Shown: positions 44,944-54,729, counted from the stretch's first letter. The stretch is DNA of 64,000 nt from Erythrobacteraceae bacterium (GCA_947479055.1 CANJYE010000003.1:30335-94334), one strand, 5' to 3'. Numbers and translations: made by a program. Notes: a model not told the origin generated them from the letters alone.

Positions 44944-45887
44944 TCGCCGGGTGTGGCGAACAGCGCGCTGATCTGCGCGCGCAGCCAGACCATGCCCCCG
45001 TCGTCGTCGGAGCGGGCGTGCCAGACCATCGCTAGCGGGAACGTCCCGCCGGGGGCCTGGCGGTTGAGCACCATGATCCGCCCGCCCGCCACCGCGCTTT
45101 CGGCCAGGCGGCGCGGCACCAGTGCGATCGCGTCGGTGTTCTCCACCAGCGCGATGGCCGTCGCCGCGTCATAGACCACTGCCGCCACGCCGGGTTCGGT
45201 CGGCAAATTGGCCGGATGCTCGCTGGCCGGGACATGCAGGGCCATGGCCGTCGTCTCGAACATCACCGGCTGGTCGAAACCCAGCGGCCTGCGTGGATTG
45301 ACGATCAGGACGCGCGGCGCGCGGGCCAGGATTTCGCGGGTTGCCGCTTCTTCGGGCATGGTTTCGGCACGTTGGGCGACCCAGACTGCCTCCTCGTTGA
45401 CCAGATGGGCGCTGCGCAGCCGCTGCGGCAGCACTTCCTCCCCCATGAAGGCCAGGTCGAGCATCCCCGCGTCGAGCTGGGCGAAGAGATCGGGCCCCGG
45501 CGCGACGACCCGCAGTGTCACCTGCGGCGCGCTGTGACGGACCGCCGCGACCAGCCGGGGAATGACGGTTCGGCAGTAATAGGGCCCGGCCATGATCCGG
45601 AACTGACGGTCGGAGCGGCCCGGATCGAATTCCGGCGTTGCCAGTGCGTTCTGAAGGCTTGCGAGCGCGGCCTGGACCTGTGCGGCGATTGCGCTGGCGC
45701 GGGCGGTCGGTTCCAGCCCATGGGCCACCCGGACGAACAGCCGGTCGCCCATCGTGGCGCGCAACCGCTTCAGCGCGTGGCTGACCGCCGACTGGGTCAG
45801 CGCCAGCCGCGCGGCTGCGCGGGTCACACTGCGCTCCTGATAGAGCACGTCGAACACCTTGAGCAGGTTGAGATCGGTGTTAAGCAT
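44901..45887 (-). CDS. LysR-family transcriptional regulator
   Basis: A 328-residue LysR protein. The N terminus MLNTDLNLLKVFDVLYQERSVTRAAARLALTQSAVSHALKRLRA is a classic winged helix, followed by a type-2 periplasmic-binding-like effector domain. It is divergent from the EmrAB-type efflux operon (76 bases) and convergent with the P450-aldolase-flavoprotein operon, so it could regulate either. The direct TATCATT repeats in the divergent gap favour the efflux genes and itself. Confidence 0.9.
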   Translation of the reverse strand: MLNTDLNLLKVFDVLYQERSVTRAAARLALTQSAVSHALKRLRATMGDRLFVRVAHGLEPTARASAIAAQVQAALASLQNALATPEFDPGRSDRQFRIMAGPYYCRTVIPRLVAAVRHSAPQVTLRVVAPGPDLFAQLDAGMLDLAFMGEEVLPQRLRSAHLVNEEAVWVAQRAETMPEEAATREILARAPRVLIVNPRRPLGFDQPVMFETTAMALHVPASEHPANLPTEPGVAAVVYDAATAIALVENTDAIALVPRRLAESAVAGGRIMVLNRQAPGGTFPLAMVWHARSDDDGGMVWLRAQISALFATPGDQAGGNTLPGLRMD

Positions 45888-45899
45888 GCGCGTGGTTCA

Positions 45900-45923
45900 T
45901 ATCATTTGTGACCATCTATCATT
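45900..45923. promoter_or_regulatory. Direct repeat TATCATT-N10-TATCATT between LysR and efflux genes
   Basis: Two identical 7-base repeats at 45900-45906 and 45917-45923, with start points 17 bases apart, inside the 76-base divergent region. Spacing of about one and a half to two helical turns suits LysR subunits. Inference only. Confidence 0.3.
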
Positions 45924-45963
45924 GGAATTTGTTTACCGCGCGCGATAACCCCTGTCCATTGAG

Positions 45964-47193
45964 GTGGCACCCGCAACCGGGAACGGGGGCGGCCAACAGC
46001 GAATGGGACCCGGTTTGAACGCAGAGCGCGAGGTTGGCGGGCAGGCCCGTGGCCATGATCTGATCGGTGACGAACTCGACGCCCTGCCGGACGATGGTCC
46101 GGATTCTGGGCCGGACGCTGGGCCGGTTCCGGACGATGCGGATGCCCGCCGCAACCGCCTGCGCCGCCGCCTGCTGGTGCTGGTGCCGCTGATCGCGCTG
46201 ATCGCGGGGCTTGCCTATTACCTCACCACCGGCCGCTATGAATCGACCGAGGATGCCTATGTCGATGCCGGGCAGGTGACGATCAGTTCCAAGGTCTCGG
46301 GCACGGTCGTCGCGCTCGAGGTCCATGAGAACCAGCAAGTGCGCAAGGGCCAGGTGCTGTTCCGGCTCGATCCGGCGACGCTCCAGGCGGTGGTCGATGA
46401 GGCCGAGGCGGAACTGGCCAAGGCTCGGCTGGCCGTAAGCGCAACGCGAGCCAGCTATGGCGAAGGACAGTCCGAACTGGCCTCCGGGATGGACCGGCTG
46501 GCCTTTGCCCGGCGTGAACTGGCACGGCAGAAGGCGCTGCTGGCGGAAGGGATCGCCTCCCAGTCGCAATATGACCGGGCCGCGCTCGAACTCCAGCAGG
46601 CCGGGCAGGCGATCCAGAGCATCACGAACCGGAACGAAGGCGTGTTGGCCCAGCTGTCGGGCGATCCGCAATTGCCGGTGGAAAAGCAGGCCGACGTCAT
46701 GCGCGCCCGGGCCGCGTTGTTGCAGGCGCAGTTGCGGCTCAATGACAGTGTGATCCGCGCGCCGCAGGACGGGATCGTGACCAAGGTCAACCAGCTCCAG
46801 CTGGGCAGCCATATCACTGCCAACCAGCCGCTGTTCACGCTGGTCGGCCGCCATGTCTGGGTGGAAGCCAATTTCAAGGAAGACCAGCTCAACCACATGC
46901 GGGTGGGCCAGCGCGCGACCATCACGATCGATGCCTATCCCGATGCCGAACTGACAGGCCATGTCGCCAGCTTCAGCCCCGGCACCGGCAGCAGCTTTGC
47001 CATTCTCCCGGCGGAAAACGCCACCGGCAACTGGGTCAAGGTGGTGCAGCGCCTGCCAGTGGAAATCGCGCTCGACAATGTTCCCAAGGGCTTGCCGCTG
47101 CACGCCGGGCTCAGCGCGGAAGTGACGGTCGATACCGAAAACCGCCGCCATCTGTTCGGCCCGGACACGCAGACGGAAACGCCCGGGAAATGA
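45964..47193 (+). CDS. emrA: HlyD/EmrA-family efflux membrane-fusion protein
   Basis: A 409-residue adaptor. After a soluble N-terminal region rich in Asp, Gly and Pro (about 60 residues) comes one membrane segment (RRLLVLVPLIALIAGLAYYL), then STEDAYVDAGQVTISSKVSG, a coiled-coil hairpin, and the lipoyl-barrel region VIRAPQDGIVTKVNQLQLGSHI. It bridges the EmrB-type pump to the outer-membrane channel. GTG at 45964 is the upstream limit; ATG at 46003 is an alternative start. Its stop overlaps the EmrB start. Confidence 0.88.
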   Translation: MAPATGNGGGQQRMGPGLNAEREVGGQARGHDLIGDELDALPDDGPDSGPDAGPVPDDADARRNRLRRRLLVLVPLIALIAGLAYYLTTGRYESTEDAYVDAGQVTISSKVSGTVVALEVHENQQVRKGQVLFRLDPATLQAVVDEAEAELAKARLAVSATRASYGEGQSELASGMDRLAFARRELARQKALLAEGIASQSQYDRAALELQQAGQAIQSITNRNEGVLAQLSGDPQLPVEKQADVMRARAALLQAQLRLNDSVIRAPQDGIVTKVNQLQLGSHITANQPLFTLVGRHVWVEANFKEDQLNHMRVGQRATITIDAYPDAELTGHVASFSPGTGSSFAILPAENATGNWVKVVQRLPVEIALDNVPKGLPLHAGLSAEVTVDTENRRHLFGPDTQTETPGK

Positions 47194-48722
47194 GCGGGCG
47201 GGCGATGAACCGGCCGACCGGCCCCATCCCGCAAAACGTCCCGGTCATCACTGCCGCCGTGATGGCCGCGACCACGATGAACGCGCTCGATCTTACCATC
47301 GCCAATGTCGCCTTGCCGCATATGCAGGGCAGCGTCTCGGCCTCGGCTGACCAGATCACCTGGGTGCTGACCTCCTATATCGTCGCCGCCGCGATCATGA
47401 CGCCGATGTCGGGTTGGCTGGCCGGGCGGTTCGGGCGCAAGAACCTGATGCGCGTCTCGATGATGGGTTTCGTGCTGGCCTCGGTGTTCTGCGGCACGGC
47501 GACGACGCTGGGCGAGCTGGTCGGCTTCCGCCTGCTGCAAGGCCTGTTCGGCGCGGCGCTGGTGCCGATGAGCCAGGCCATCCTGCTCGACATCAATCCA
47601 CCCGAACGCCACGGCCAGGCCATGGCGGTATGGGTGATGGGGGCCATGCTGGGGCCGATCATGGGGCCGTCGCTGGGCGGTTTCCTGACCGAGAACCTCA
47701 GCTGGCGCTGGGTGTTCTTCATCAATATCCCGGTCGGCCTGGCTGCCTTTGTCGGCATGAGCTTCCTGCGCGAAGGGGAACGGATCGAACGGCCCCGGCT
47801 CGATATCCTCGGCTTTGCCATGCTGGCGCTGGCGATCGGCTCGCTCCAGCTGATGCTTGATCGCGGGCAGCAGCTTGACTGGTTCTCCTCCTGGGAAATC
47901 CGCTTCGAGGCGGTCGCGGCAGTGACCTGCTTCATCATGTTCCTGATCCAGATGCGGCTGGCCGACGCGCCGTTCATCGACCTTGCCCTGTTTGCCGACC
48001 GTAATTTCCTGTTTGGCTGCATCTTCGCCTTCTTCCTCGGCATTCTGATGTTCGCGACCCTGTCGCTGCTGCCGCCGCTGCTGGAGCATCTGATGGGCTA
48101 CCCGGTGCTGTTCACCGGGCTGGTCACCATGCCGCGCGGGCTTGGCTCGCTGATCACCATGACGCTGGTCGGGCGGATCATCCACCGCGTCGATCCGCGC
48201 CTGCTGATGCTGATCGGCATGGTGCTGAGTTCGATTGCGATGCGATCGATGGCGGGGTTTTCGCTCCAGATGGATTACCGGCTGGTGGCCGTCTCGGGCT
48301 TTATCCAGGGCCTGGGTATCGGGCTGGTGTTCGTGCCGCTGTCCACGCTTGCCTATGCCACGCTCGACGCCCGCTTCCGCAACGAGGGCGCGGCGATGTA
48401 CACCCTGATCCGCAACACCGGGGCGGCGGTTGGCATCGCGGTGCTGTCGGCAATGAATATCCGCAATTCGGAGACGGTCCATGCCCGGCTGGTGGAAGGG
48501 CTGCGGCCCGACAATCCAGCTGTGCACAATGCGCTGTCTTCGCTCGATTTCACCGATCGGGCGAGCATGGTCGCGCTCAACGCGCAGGTGAACGCGCAGG
48601 CCGGGATGGTGTCCTATGTCGATGCCTTCTGGGTGCTGTTCATTGGCGCGCTGGCGCTGACCCCGCTGATCCTGCTGATGCGCGCGCCCAGGCGGGCTGC
48701 GGCGGTGAAGGCGAAGGGTTAG
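47190..48722 (+). CDS. emrB: DHA2-family drug:H+ antiporter (EmrB type)
   Basis: A 510-residue major-facilitator exporter with 14 predicted helices. The opening AAVMAATTMNALDLTIANVALPHMQG, motif A at WLAGRFGRKNLMRVS and motif C at VMGAMLGPIMGPSLGGFL are typical of the DHA2 EmrB/QacA group. It exports hydrophobic compounds across the inner membrane in a tripartite complex with the upstream adaptor and downstream NodT-type channel. The three genes are contiguous. Confidence 0.93.
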   Translation: MSGRAMNRPTGPIPQNVPVITAAVMAATTMNALDLTIANVALPHMQGSVSASADQITWVLTSYIVAAAIMTPMSGWLAGRFGRKNLMRVSMMGFVLASVFCGTATTLGELVGFRLLQGLFGAALVPMSQAILLDINPPERHGQAMAVWVMGAMLGPIMGPSLGGFLTENLSWRWVFFINIPVGLAAFVGMSFLREGERIERPRLDILGFAMLALAIGSLQLMLDRGQQLDWFSSWEIRFEAVAAVTCFIMFLIQMRLADAPFIDLALFADRNFLFGCIFAFFLGILMFATLSLLPPLLEHLMGYPVLFTGLVTMPRGLGSLITMTLVGRIIHRVDPRLLMLIGMVLSSIAMRSMAGFSLQMDYRLVAVSGFIQGLGIGLVFVPLSTLAYATLDARFRNEGAAMYTLIRNTGAAVGIAVLSAMNIRNSETVHARLVEGLRPDNPAVHNALSSLDFTDRASMVALNAQVNAQAGMVSYVDAFWVLFIGALALTPLILLMRAPRRAAAVKAKG

Positions 48723-48726
48723 CGGC

Positions 48727-50181
48727 ATGAACTTGCGCCTCGCCATTCTCCTCGCCGTGTCCGCACTGGGTGCCTGCACCACGGTCGGGCCGGATTTCGC
48801 CCGCCCGCCCGAGCCGGTCGATCAGGCCTACCTCTCGCCGCAGGAACTGGCAGGGGCAGATGCAGCCGGACCGCAGTCGGTTCTGGGCGAAGGCCCGCAG
48901 ACGCGCTGGTGGACAGTTTTCCATTCGCCCGAACTCGATGCGCTGGTCGATCGGGCGCTGGCCCAAAACCGCTCGCTCGCAGCAGCCAACGCCACGCTCG
49001 CGCGGGCCTATGCCGAACTGGGGGAAGTGCGCGGCCAGAGCCTGCCGCAGGTCGATGCCAATGCCAAGGTGGACCAGCAGCAGTTCAACCTTGCCGCCTT
49101 CGGTTTCGAAGGCGCGAACCCCGAATTCACGCTCTACACGCTGGGCGGCGGGGTTTCCTATGATCTTGACCTGTTCGGCGGCAACCGGCGCAGGGTCGAG
49201 GCGGCCTCCGCCCGCGCCGAGGCGCAATTGCGCCAGACCGAGGCAGCCCATCTCGCGCTGGCCGGGCGGGTGGTCAACCAGGCGCTGGCCCAGGCCGCGA
49301 TCCGCGCCCGGATCGCCGTGGCCGAAGGGCTGGTGGCGGAAGATCAGCGCAATGTCGATCTGATCGACCGCCGCCGCCGTGGCGGCGATGGCACAATGGT
49401 GGAAGTGCTCAACGCCCGGAGCCAGCTTGCCGCCGACCTGGCCGAACTGCCACCGCTGCGCCAGCAACTGGCCGAGGCCAACCACATGCTGGCGATCCTG
49501 TTGGGCGAAGCGCCAGCGGCGGGCGATGTGCCCGCCTTCGATCTCGACAGCCTGGCCTTGCCGCAGGCGATCCCGGTGGCGCTGCCTTCGCAACTGGTCC
49601 GCCACCGCCCCGACATCCTCCAGGCCGAGGCCGACCTCCATGCCGCGACGGCATCGGTCGGCATTGCCACCGCCGCGCTTTATCCTGATATCACGCTGGG
49701 CGCGTCGGTGACGCAGGGCCAGCCCGACGGGGTCGATCACCTCTTCACCGACATGTTCCGCGGCTACAATCTGTTTGCCGGAGTGACCGCGCCGATTTTC
49801 CACGGCGGCACGCTCAAGGCGCGGCGTCAGGCTGCCGAAGCGGAAGCACAAGCGGCGCAGGCCCGTTACGAGCAGACCGTGATCGAAGCCTTCGGGCAGG
49901 TCGCCGACTTGCTGACCGCGCTGCGCCACGATGCCGATGCGGTACAGGGCCAGCGCGAGGCCGTGGATGTCGCTGCCCGCTCGCTTCACCTTTCGCGCCG
50001 CAGCTTCGAAGTCGGCAATTCTGGCGTGCTGCAGGTGCTCGATTCCGAGCGGATCTACCAGCGCGCCCTGTCCGGGCTGGTCGAGGCGCGTGCGCGGCAG
50101 TATCGCGATGTCACCCGGCTGTTCGTCGCCACTGCTGGCGGCTGGACCGGGGGCGCGGCAACCACGGAACCGGCCCGCTAG
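48727..50181 (+). CDS. Outer-membrane efflux channel lipoprotein (NodT/OprM family)
   Basis: A 484-residue TolC-like channel. The signal peptide ends in the lipobox ALGAC (Cys17), followed by TTVGPDF and the typical WWTVFHSPELDALVDRAL. Two repeated outer-membrane-efflux-protein halves with long helices follow. It completes the EmrAB-type complex and starts 4 bases after EmrB. The stop TAG shares bases with the TAG of the opposite-strand ligase gene (CTAG at 50178-50181). Confidence 0.92.
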   Translation: MNLRLAILLAVSALGACTTVGPDFARPPEPVDQAYLSPQELAGADAAGPQSVLGEGPQTRWWTVFHSPELDALVDRALAQNRSLAAANATLARAYAELGEVRGQSLPQVDANAKVDQQQFNLAAFGFEGANPEFTLYTLGGGVSYDLDLFGGNRRRVEAASARAEAQLRQTEAAHLALAGRVVNQALAQAAIRARIAVAEGLVAEDQRNVDLIDRRRRGGDGTMVEVLNARSQLAADLAELPPLRQQLAEANHMLAILLGEAPAAGDVPAFDLDSLALPQAIPVALPSQLVRHRPDILQAEADLHAATASVGIATAALYPDITLGASVTQGQPDGVDHLFTDMFRGYNLFAGVTAPIFHGGTLKARRQAAEAEAQAAQARYEQTVIEAFGQVADLLTALRHDADAVQGQREAVDVAARSLHLSRRSFEVGNSGVLQVLDSERIYQRALSGLVEARARQYRDVTRLFVATAGGWTGGAATTEPAR

Positions 50182-51773
50182 GCGCTTTCCTGCACCAGCG
50201 CGAGCAGCTTGGGGCGGACGATCTTGCCCATGGCGTTGCGTTCGAACCCATCAACGAAGCGCCATTCGTCCGGCATCTTGTAGCGGGCGAGCGAGGCGCG
50301 GATCAGTTCGGCCAGTTCTGCCTGGAGCTGCGCGGTGTCGGCCGCCGGGTCCTTTGGATGGATGAAGGCGACGGTCCGCATGCCAAGGCGTTCGTCCGGC
50401 ACGCCAATCATGGCGCATGCGGCAAGCTCGGTGTGCTCCTGCATCACCCGCTCGACTTCGGCCGGATAGATGTTGGAACCGGCCCGCAGGATCAGTTCGG
50501 ACGCGCGGTCGGAGACGAACAGCCAGCCATCCGAATCGACCGAGCCGACATCGCCGGTGTGGACCACCCCGCCCGCCAGCAGTTCGCTGGTCTTTTCCGG
50601 ATTGTGCCAATAGCCCAGCGGGGGCGTGTAGACGTTGGCCCACTTGCCTTCGCTGACCGGGCCGAAACACACCCCGCCGACTTCGCCGGTGGGCACCTCG
50701 CGCCCCTCCTGGTCGAGGATCACCAGCCTGAGATGTGGCAGCGGCTTGCCGCTCGATCCGGTCGGAGGCTCAACTCCGCGCGTATCGGTGACAATGGTGG
50801 GCGCTTCGGTCAGCCCGTAGGTGCCGAGCAGCGGGTAGCCGAATGTCGCGATGAAGCGCTTGCGCATCGGGGTGGGGATCGGCGCGCCGCCGGATGCCAG
50901 TTCCAGCCTTTCGGGCAGCGGCAGGCCGTGTTCGAGGATGTCGTATACGGTGGTCGGCACGACGATGCAGGATTCAATCGTATCCTCCTTCGCCAGCCAT
51001 TCGGTCAGCGTGCGCGCATCCGGCATTGGACGGGTGATCAGCGCCTTGCCGTTCCAGAAGCTCATCAGCGCGCCCAGCACCATCACGTTGGGAATGGTCA
51101 GCGGTTGGACCACGCCCCGGTCTCCGCCCGGACGGATCGTCCCCGCTTCGGTCAGCGCGGCGGGGACGGTGACGAGATTGTGCTGGCTGTGGACCACGCC
51201 CTTGGGCTGGCCGGTGGTGCCGCTGGTATACATGATCACCGCCGGGGCGAAGGGATCGATTGCGATCACCGGCGGGGCGGGACTGGCGGCCACTTCGGCC
51301 AGCCAGGTGGCGCTGTCGGGATCGACTCCGACGCAGGCCAGGTCGATCAGCGTTTGTGCCAGAAGTTCCTGATCGGCCGCGCCTGAAAGGTAAATCAGAG
51401 ATCCGGAATGGCCGAGGATAAAGGCCTTTTCCCTGGCGGATAGCACCGTGTTCAGCCCGACCCAGATGCCGCCCAGCCGCTGCACCGCCATGAAGGCGAT
51501 GACGATGGCGCAGCCATTGGGCAGCGATGCCCCCACTGCCTTGCCCGGCCCGATCCCGCGAGCGGCAAAGGCACCCGCCCAGCGGACGATCTGCGCCTCC
51601 AGTTCGGCATAGCTGTAGCGGTGAACCGGGTCCGCCAGCGCCAGCGCATCGGGGCATTCGCGCAAGGGCCGATCGAGCAGCGAGGCGACGTCTGGCGCGC
51701 CGCCGGGGGGGGCAACCCGGTCGGGCGGTGCGATCAGGCCGAGCGCTTCATAATCCTGCGGTGTCATGGCCAT
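50178..51773 (-). CDS. AMP-dependent acyl-CoA ligase
   Basis: A 531-residue ANL-family ligase. Motifs are IMYTSGTTGQPKG, LLGTYGLTEAPT, VHTGDVGSVDSDGWL with DRASELILRAGSNIYP, and the C-terminal lysine motif NAMGKIVRPK. It converts a carboxylic acid into its CoA ester. The frame is open to 51881; the ATG at 51773 follows GAAGGGG and is chosen (51767 is a second ATG). It is divergent from the SDR, acyl-CoA dehydrogenase and P450 operon, with a perfect palindrome in the shared promoter region, so it likely supplies the CoA substrate for those dehydrogenases. Confidence 0.9.
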   Translation of the reverse strand: MAMTPQDYEALGLIAPPDRVAPPGGAPDVASLLDRPLRECPDALALADPVHRYSYAELEAQIVRWAGAFAARGIGPGKAVGASLPNGCAIVIAFMAVQRLGGIWVGLNTVLSAREKAFILGHSGSLIYLSGAADQELLAQTLIDLACVGVDPDSATWLAEVAASPAPPVIAIDPFAPAVIMYTSGTTGQPKGVVHSQHNLVTVPAALTEAGTIRPGGDRGVVQPLTIPNVMVLGALMSFWNGKALITRPMPDARTLTEWLAKEDTIESCIVVPTTVYDILEHGLPLPERLELASGGAPIPTPMRKRFIATFGYPLLGTYGLTEAPTIVTDTRGVEPPTGSSGKPLPHLRLVILDQEGREVPTGEVGGVCFGPVSEGKWANVYTPPLGYWHNPEKTSELLAGGVVHTGDVGSVDSDGWLFVSDRASELILRAGSNIYPAEVERVMQEHTELAACAMIGVPDERLGMRTVAFIHPKDPAADTAQLQAELAELIRASLARYKMPDEWRFVDGFERNAMGKIVRPKLLALVQESA

Positions 51774-51813
51774 TGCTGTAATCCCCTTCCACGTCTGCGG
51801 CTGCCTGCCTTTT

Positions 51814-51828
51814 GGCGCAAATTGCGCC
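51814..51828. promoter_or_regulatory. Perfect palindrome GGCGCAA-A-TTGCGCC in divergent promoter region
   Basis: A 15-base dyad with 7-base perfect arms, about midway between the acyl-CoA ligase start (51773) and SDR start (51872). TetR- or GntR-family repressors bind sites of this form. A second short palindrome TGGCGCCA lies about 15 bases further on. Joint control of the two divergent transcripts is inferred. Confidence 0.5.
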
Positions 51829-51871
51829 GGAATGCGTTTGCATGGCGCCAAGCAATTCCTAAAAGAACGCC

Positions 51872-52666
51872 ATGTCTGCACAAGCCGAAAAACCTGTTGC
51901 CCTTATTACTGGCGCCAGCGCCGGGATCGGGGAGGCGATTGCCCACCGGCTTGCCCGGGGCGGATTCCGCATTCTGGCCGTTGCGCGAAGGCAGGTGCCG
52001 CTCGATGCGCTGGCCGAAGCGCTGCAACCCGGGACCGAAGTTGCAACGCTTGCCCTGGATGTCAGCGCGACCGACGCGGGCGACAGCGCGGTCGATGCCG
52101 CCATGGAACGCTTCGGCAGGCTCGACGCCCTCGTCAACAACGCCGGCTCGGGCAAGTTCGCCCAGCTGCGCCGCACCGACGAGGATATGCTGGACGAACT
52201 GATCGATCTCACGCTCAAGGCCCCGTTCCGCTTCACCAAGGCGGCGGCGCGGGTGATGCAGTCGGGCTCCTCCATCACTTATATCGGCTCGACCTTCGGC
52301 ATGATCGGCGGACTCAATGGCGGGATGTACACGGCGGTGAAATCGGGCCTGGTCGGCCTCACCCGCAGCGCCGCGATCGAGCTGGGGCCGCAGGGCATCC
52401 GCTGCAATCTCGTCGCGCCCAGCGTGGTGCGCACCGCCATGATCGAAGAATACTGGAACAGCGAGGTCTTCGGCCGGGTCAACCAGGAGTTCACCCCGTT
52501 TGACCGGATGGGCGTGCCGGAGGATATCGCCAACGCCGTCCATTTCCTGGCATCGAGCGAGGGAAGCTTCATCAATGGCCAGACGCTGGCGGTCGATGGC
52601 GGGTGGAGCACGACCAAATATCTCAGCAAGGAAGCGGTGCTGGCCAAGCGGGTCGATCAACCCTAG
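51872..52666 (+). CDS. Short-chain dehydrogenase/reductase
   Basis: A 264-residue classical SDR with a full active site: TGASAGIG for cofactor, NNAGSG, Ser in YIGSTFG, and YTAVK as YxxxK. VARRQ at the second strand suggests NADP. It oxidises or reduces a hydroxyl/ketone, plausibly the 3-hydroxyacyl-CoA or a ring alcohol produced in the pathway. It heads a four-gene unit with two acyl-CoA dehydrogenase-like genes and a P450. Confidence 0.92.
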   Translation: MSAQAEKPVALITGASAGIGEAIAHRLARGGFRILAVARRQVPLDALAEALQPGTEVATLALDVSATDAGDSAVDAAMERFGRLDALVNNAGSGKFAQLRRTDEDMLDELIDLTLKAPFRFTKAAARVMQSGSSITYIGSTFGMIGGLNGGMYTAVKSGLVGLTRSAAIELGPQGIRCNLVAPSVVRTAMIEEYWNSEVFGRVNQEFTPFDRMGVPEDIANAVHFLASSEGSFINGQTLAVDGGWSTTKYLSKEAVLAKRVDQP

Positions 52667-52693
52667 GCAAGGGGTCGGGAGAGGACAACAGCA

Positions 52694-53833
52694 ATGGAAT
52701 TCGGGTGGAGCGATGAACAGCAGGCCTTCCGCGAGCGGGTCCGCACATTCCTGAAGGACAATCTCCCGCCCGACTGGGAACAGTCGGTCGATGGGCCGGG
52801 TTCGCACCACCAGACCACTTTTTCGGTCAGCTTCTGCGGCAAGCTGGCCGAGGCGGGGCTGCTGGTGCCGCACTGGCCAGAGGAGTGGGGCGGCAGCAAT
52901 GCCGATCCGTGGAGCCTGTTCATCCTCGCCGAGGAAATGTGGATGGCGGGCGAACCGCGCGGCGGGCAATATATGAACGTCAACTGGATCGGCCCCACGC
53001 TGATGCGCTTCGGCACGCCGGAGCAGAAAGCGCGGTATATCCCGCCGATGGCGCGCGGCGAAATGCTGTGGTGCCAGGGCTTTTCCGAGCCCGAGGCCGG
53101 ATCGGACCTCGCCTCGCTGCGCACCCGGGCCGTGCGCGATGGCGATATCTACCGGATCAACGGCCAGAAGATCTGGACCTCCTATGCCGGGATGGCGGAC
53201 ACCTGCTTTCTCCTTGCCCGCACTGGCGAAGGCAAGAACGGCATCTCTATCCTGTTGATGCCGATGGACACGCCAGGCATCACTGTGCGTTCGATCCCCA
53301 GCCTGATCGGGGAAGGCGATATCCACGAGGTGTTCCTGGACAATGTCGAACTGCCCGTCTCCGCGCGGCTGGCCGACGAAGGGCAGGCGTGGGAAATTTC
53401 GCGCTATTCGCTCTCGCTCGAACGGGTCGGCATTCCCCGCTTTGCGCTCGCCACGCGGATGCTGTCGCGGGTGGTTGCCCAACTCAGGAGCGAGGGGCGC
53501 TTTACCGGCGAGATCATGGCGCAGGCGGCACGGGCGCGGGCGGCCTGCGATGCGGCCCGGCTCTACAGCTACCGGATCATCGACCAGCGCGCGCAAGGCC
53601 TGCCGACCGGCCCCGAAGGCGCGGCGGCCCGCGTGGCGACCGTGGCGGCCGAACGGCTCTCGGGTGAATTCGCGGTCGAACATGCGCCTGCCATGCTGTC
53701 CGGGCTGGAACCGATGCTGCTGGCCCATCACCAGCGGGCGATCGTCGCCGGGGTGGCGGCGGGGGCGGCCGAAATCCAGCTCAATTTGATTGCCAGCACC
53801 ATGCTCAACCTGCCGAAGGAGCCCCGCGCATGA
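52694..53833 (+). CDS. Acyl-CoA dehydrogenase (larger subunit of a probable pair)
   Basis: A 379-residue acyl-CoA dehydrogenase. FSEPEAGSDLASLRTRA is the substrate/FAD loop, ERVGIPRFALATRML lies in the helix where isovaleryl-type enzymes carry the catalytic Glu, and the end is AAEIQLNLIASTML. The EYPxxR motif of straight-chain enzymes is absent. The next gene encodes a shorter paralogue and overlaps by 4 bases, so a heterotetramer like the FadE pairs of steroid and terpenoid degradation is likely. Confidence 0.88.
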   Translation: MEFGWSDEQQAFRERVRTFLKDNLPPDWEQSVDGPGSHHQTTFSVSFCGKLAEAGLLVPHWPEEWGGSNADPWSLFILAEEMWMAGEPRGGQYMNVNWIGPTLMRFGTPEQKARYIPPMARGEMLWCQGFSEPEAGSDLASLRTRAVRDGDIYRINGQKIWTSYAGMADTCFLLARTGEGKNGISILLMPMDTPGITVRSIPSLIGEGDIHEVFLDNVELPVSARLADEGQAWEISRYSLSLERVGIPRFALATRMLSRVVAQLRSEGRFTGEIMAQAARARAACDAARLYSYRIIDQRAQGLPTGPEGAAARVATVAAERLSGEFAVEHAPAMLSGLEPMLLAHHQRAIVAGVAAGAAEIQLNLIASTMLNLPKEPRA

Positions 53834-54729
53834 GGTTCACCCTGACCGAAGACCAGGTCACGCTGGAAACCGCGCTGGACGGGCTGGTATCGGGCTTTTC
53901 CGCCATGCCCACCGATTTCCGGGGCTTTGCCTATGTCGATCCGGCGCTGGAGCTGGCGGTGGAGGAGAACGGCTTCTTCGACATCGCCACCATTCCCGAA
54001 CTTGGCCCGGTCTCGGCTGCGCTGGCGGTGGAGAAGCTGGCGCAGCTGGCCTGCACCGGGGAGTTTGCCCTGTCGATGCTGGTCCGTCCGGCGCTCGATC
54101 CCGAACTGCCGCGCCCCTTCGCACTGGTCGAGGATGGCCGCCCCGGTCGTTTCGTCGTCGGCGCGCGGACGGTGATCGTGATCGAGGGGGAAGCGATGCG
54201 GATCGTCCATCCGGGCGCAGGCGATGCCACGGCTTGCGAATCCATCCTCGCCTATCCGATGGGCCGGTTGCGCGACGGGCTGGCGGGCCGGACACTCGAT
54301 GAAAGTGAGGCCGAGCGCGTGCGGGGCTGGCTGCGGGTGGCGCTGGCCGCCGAAATGTCCGGGCTGATCCATGGCGGGCTGCAATCGGCGGTCGATCATG
54401 TCAGCATCAGGAAGCAGTTCGGGCGCGAACTGGGCACGTTCCAGGCGCTGCGCCACCGCCTGTCGGAAGTGGCGGTGCTGGCCGGCGGGGTCCGGCTGCT
54501 AGCCTTGCGCGCGGCGGGCACCGGCGATCCGGGCGATGCCGCCATCGCCGCCTTCCACGCACAGGAAAGCGGCACCCGCGCCGCCTATGAATTCCACCAG
54601 ATGCTGGGTGCGATGGGCATGACGCTGGAACATCCGCTGCATCTATGGACCTACCGGATCAAGGCGCTGCTGTCCGAACTGGGCGGACGCGCCGGCCAGG
54701 CCGGGGCAGTAGGGAGGTATTGTTTCTGA
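53830..54729 (+). CDS. Acyl-CoA dehydrogenase-like protein (smaller subunit of a probable pair)
   Basis: A 299-residue short acyl-CoA dehydrogenase homologue. The C-terminal half is normal (IRKQFGRELGTFQALRHRLSEVAVL, then a QMLGAMGMTLEHPLHLWTYR ending), while the N-terminal half is reduced. This is the usual look of the second subunit of heteromeric enzymes. ATG at 53830 overlaps the stop of the larger subunit, and its own TGA overlaps the P450 start by one base (TGATG). Confidence 0.85.
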   Translation: MRFTLTEDQVTLETALDGLVSGFSAMPTDFRGFAYVDPALELAVEENGFFDIATIPELGPVSAALAVEKLAQLACTGEFALSMLVRPALDPELPRPFALVEDGRPGRFVVGARTVIVIEGEAMRIVHPGAGDATACESILAYPMGRLRDGLAGRTLDESEAERVRGWLRVALAAEMSGLIHGGLQSAVDHVSIRKQFGRELGTFQALRHRLSEVAVLAGGVRLLALRAAGTGDPGDAAIAAFHAQESGTRAAYEFHQMLGAMGMTLEHPLHLWTYRIKALLSELGGRAGQAGAVGRYCF

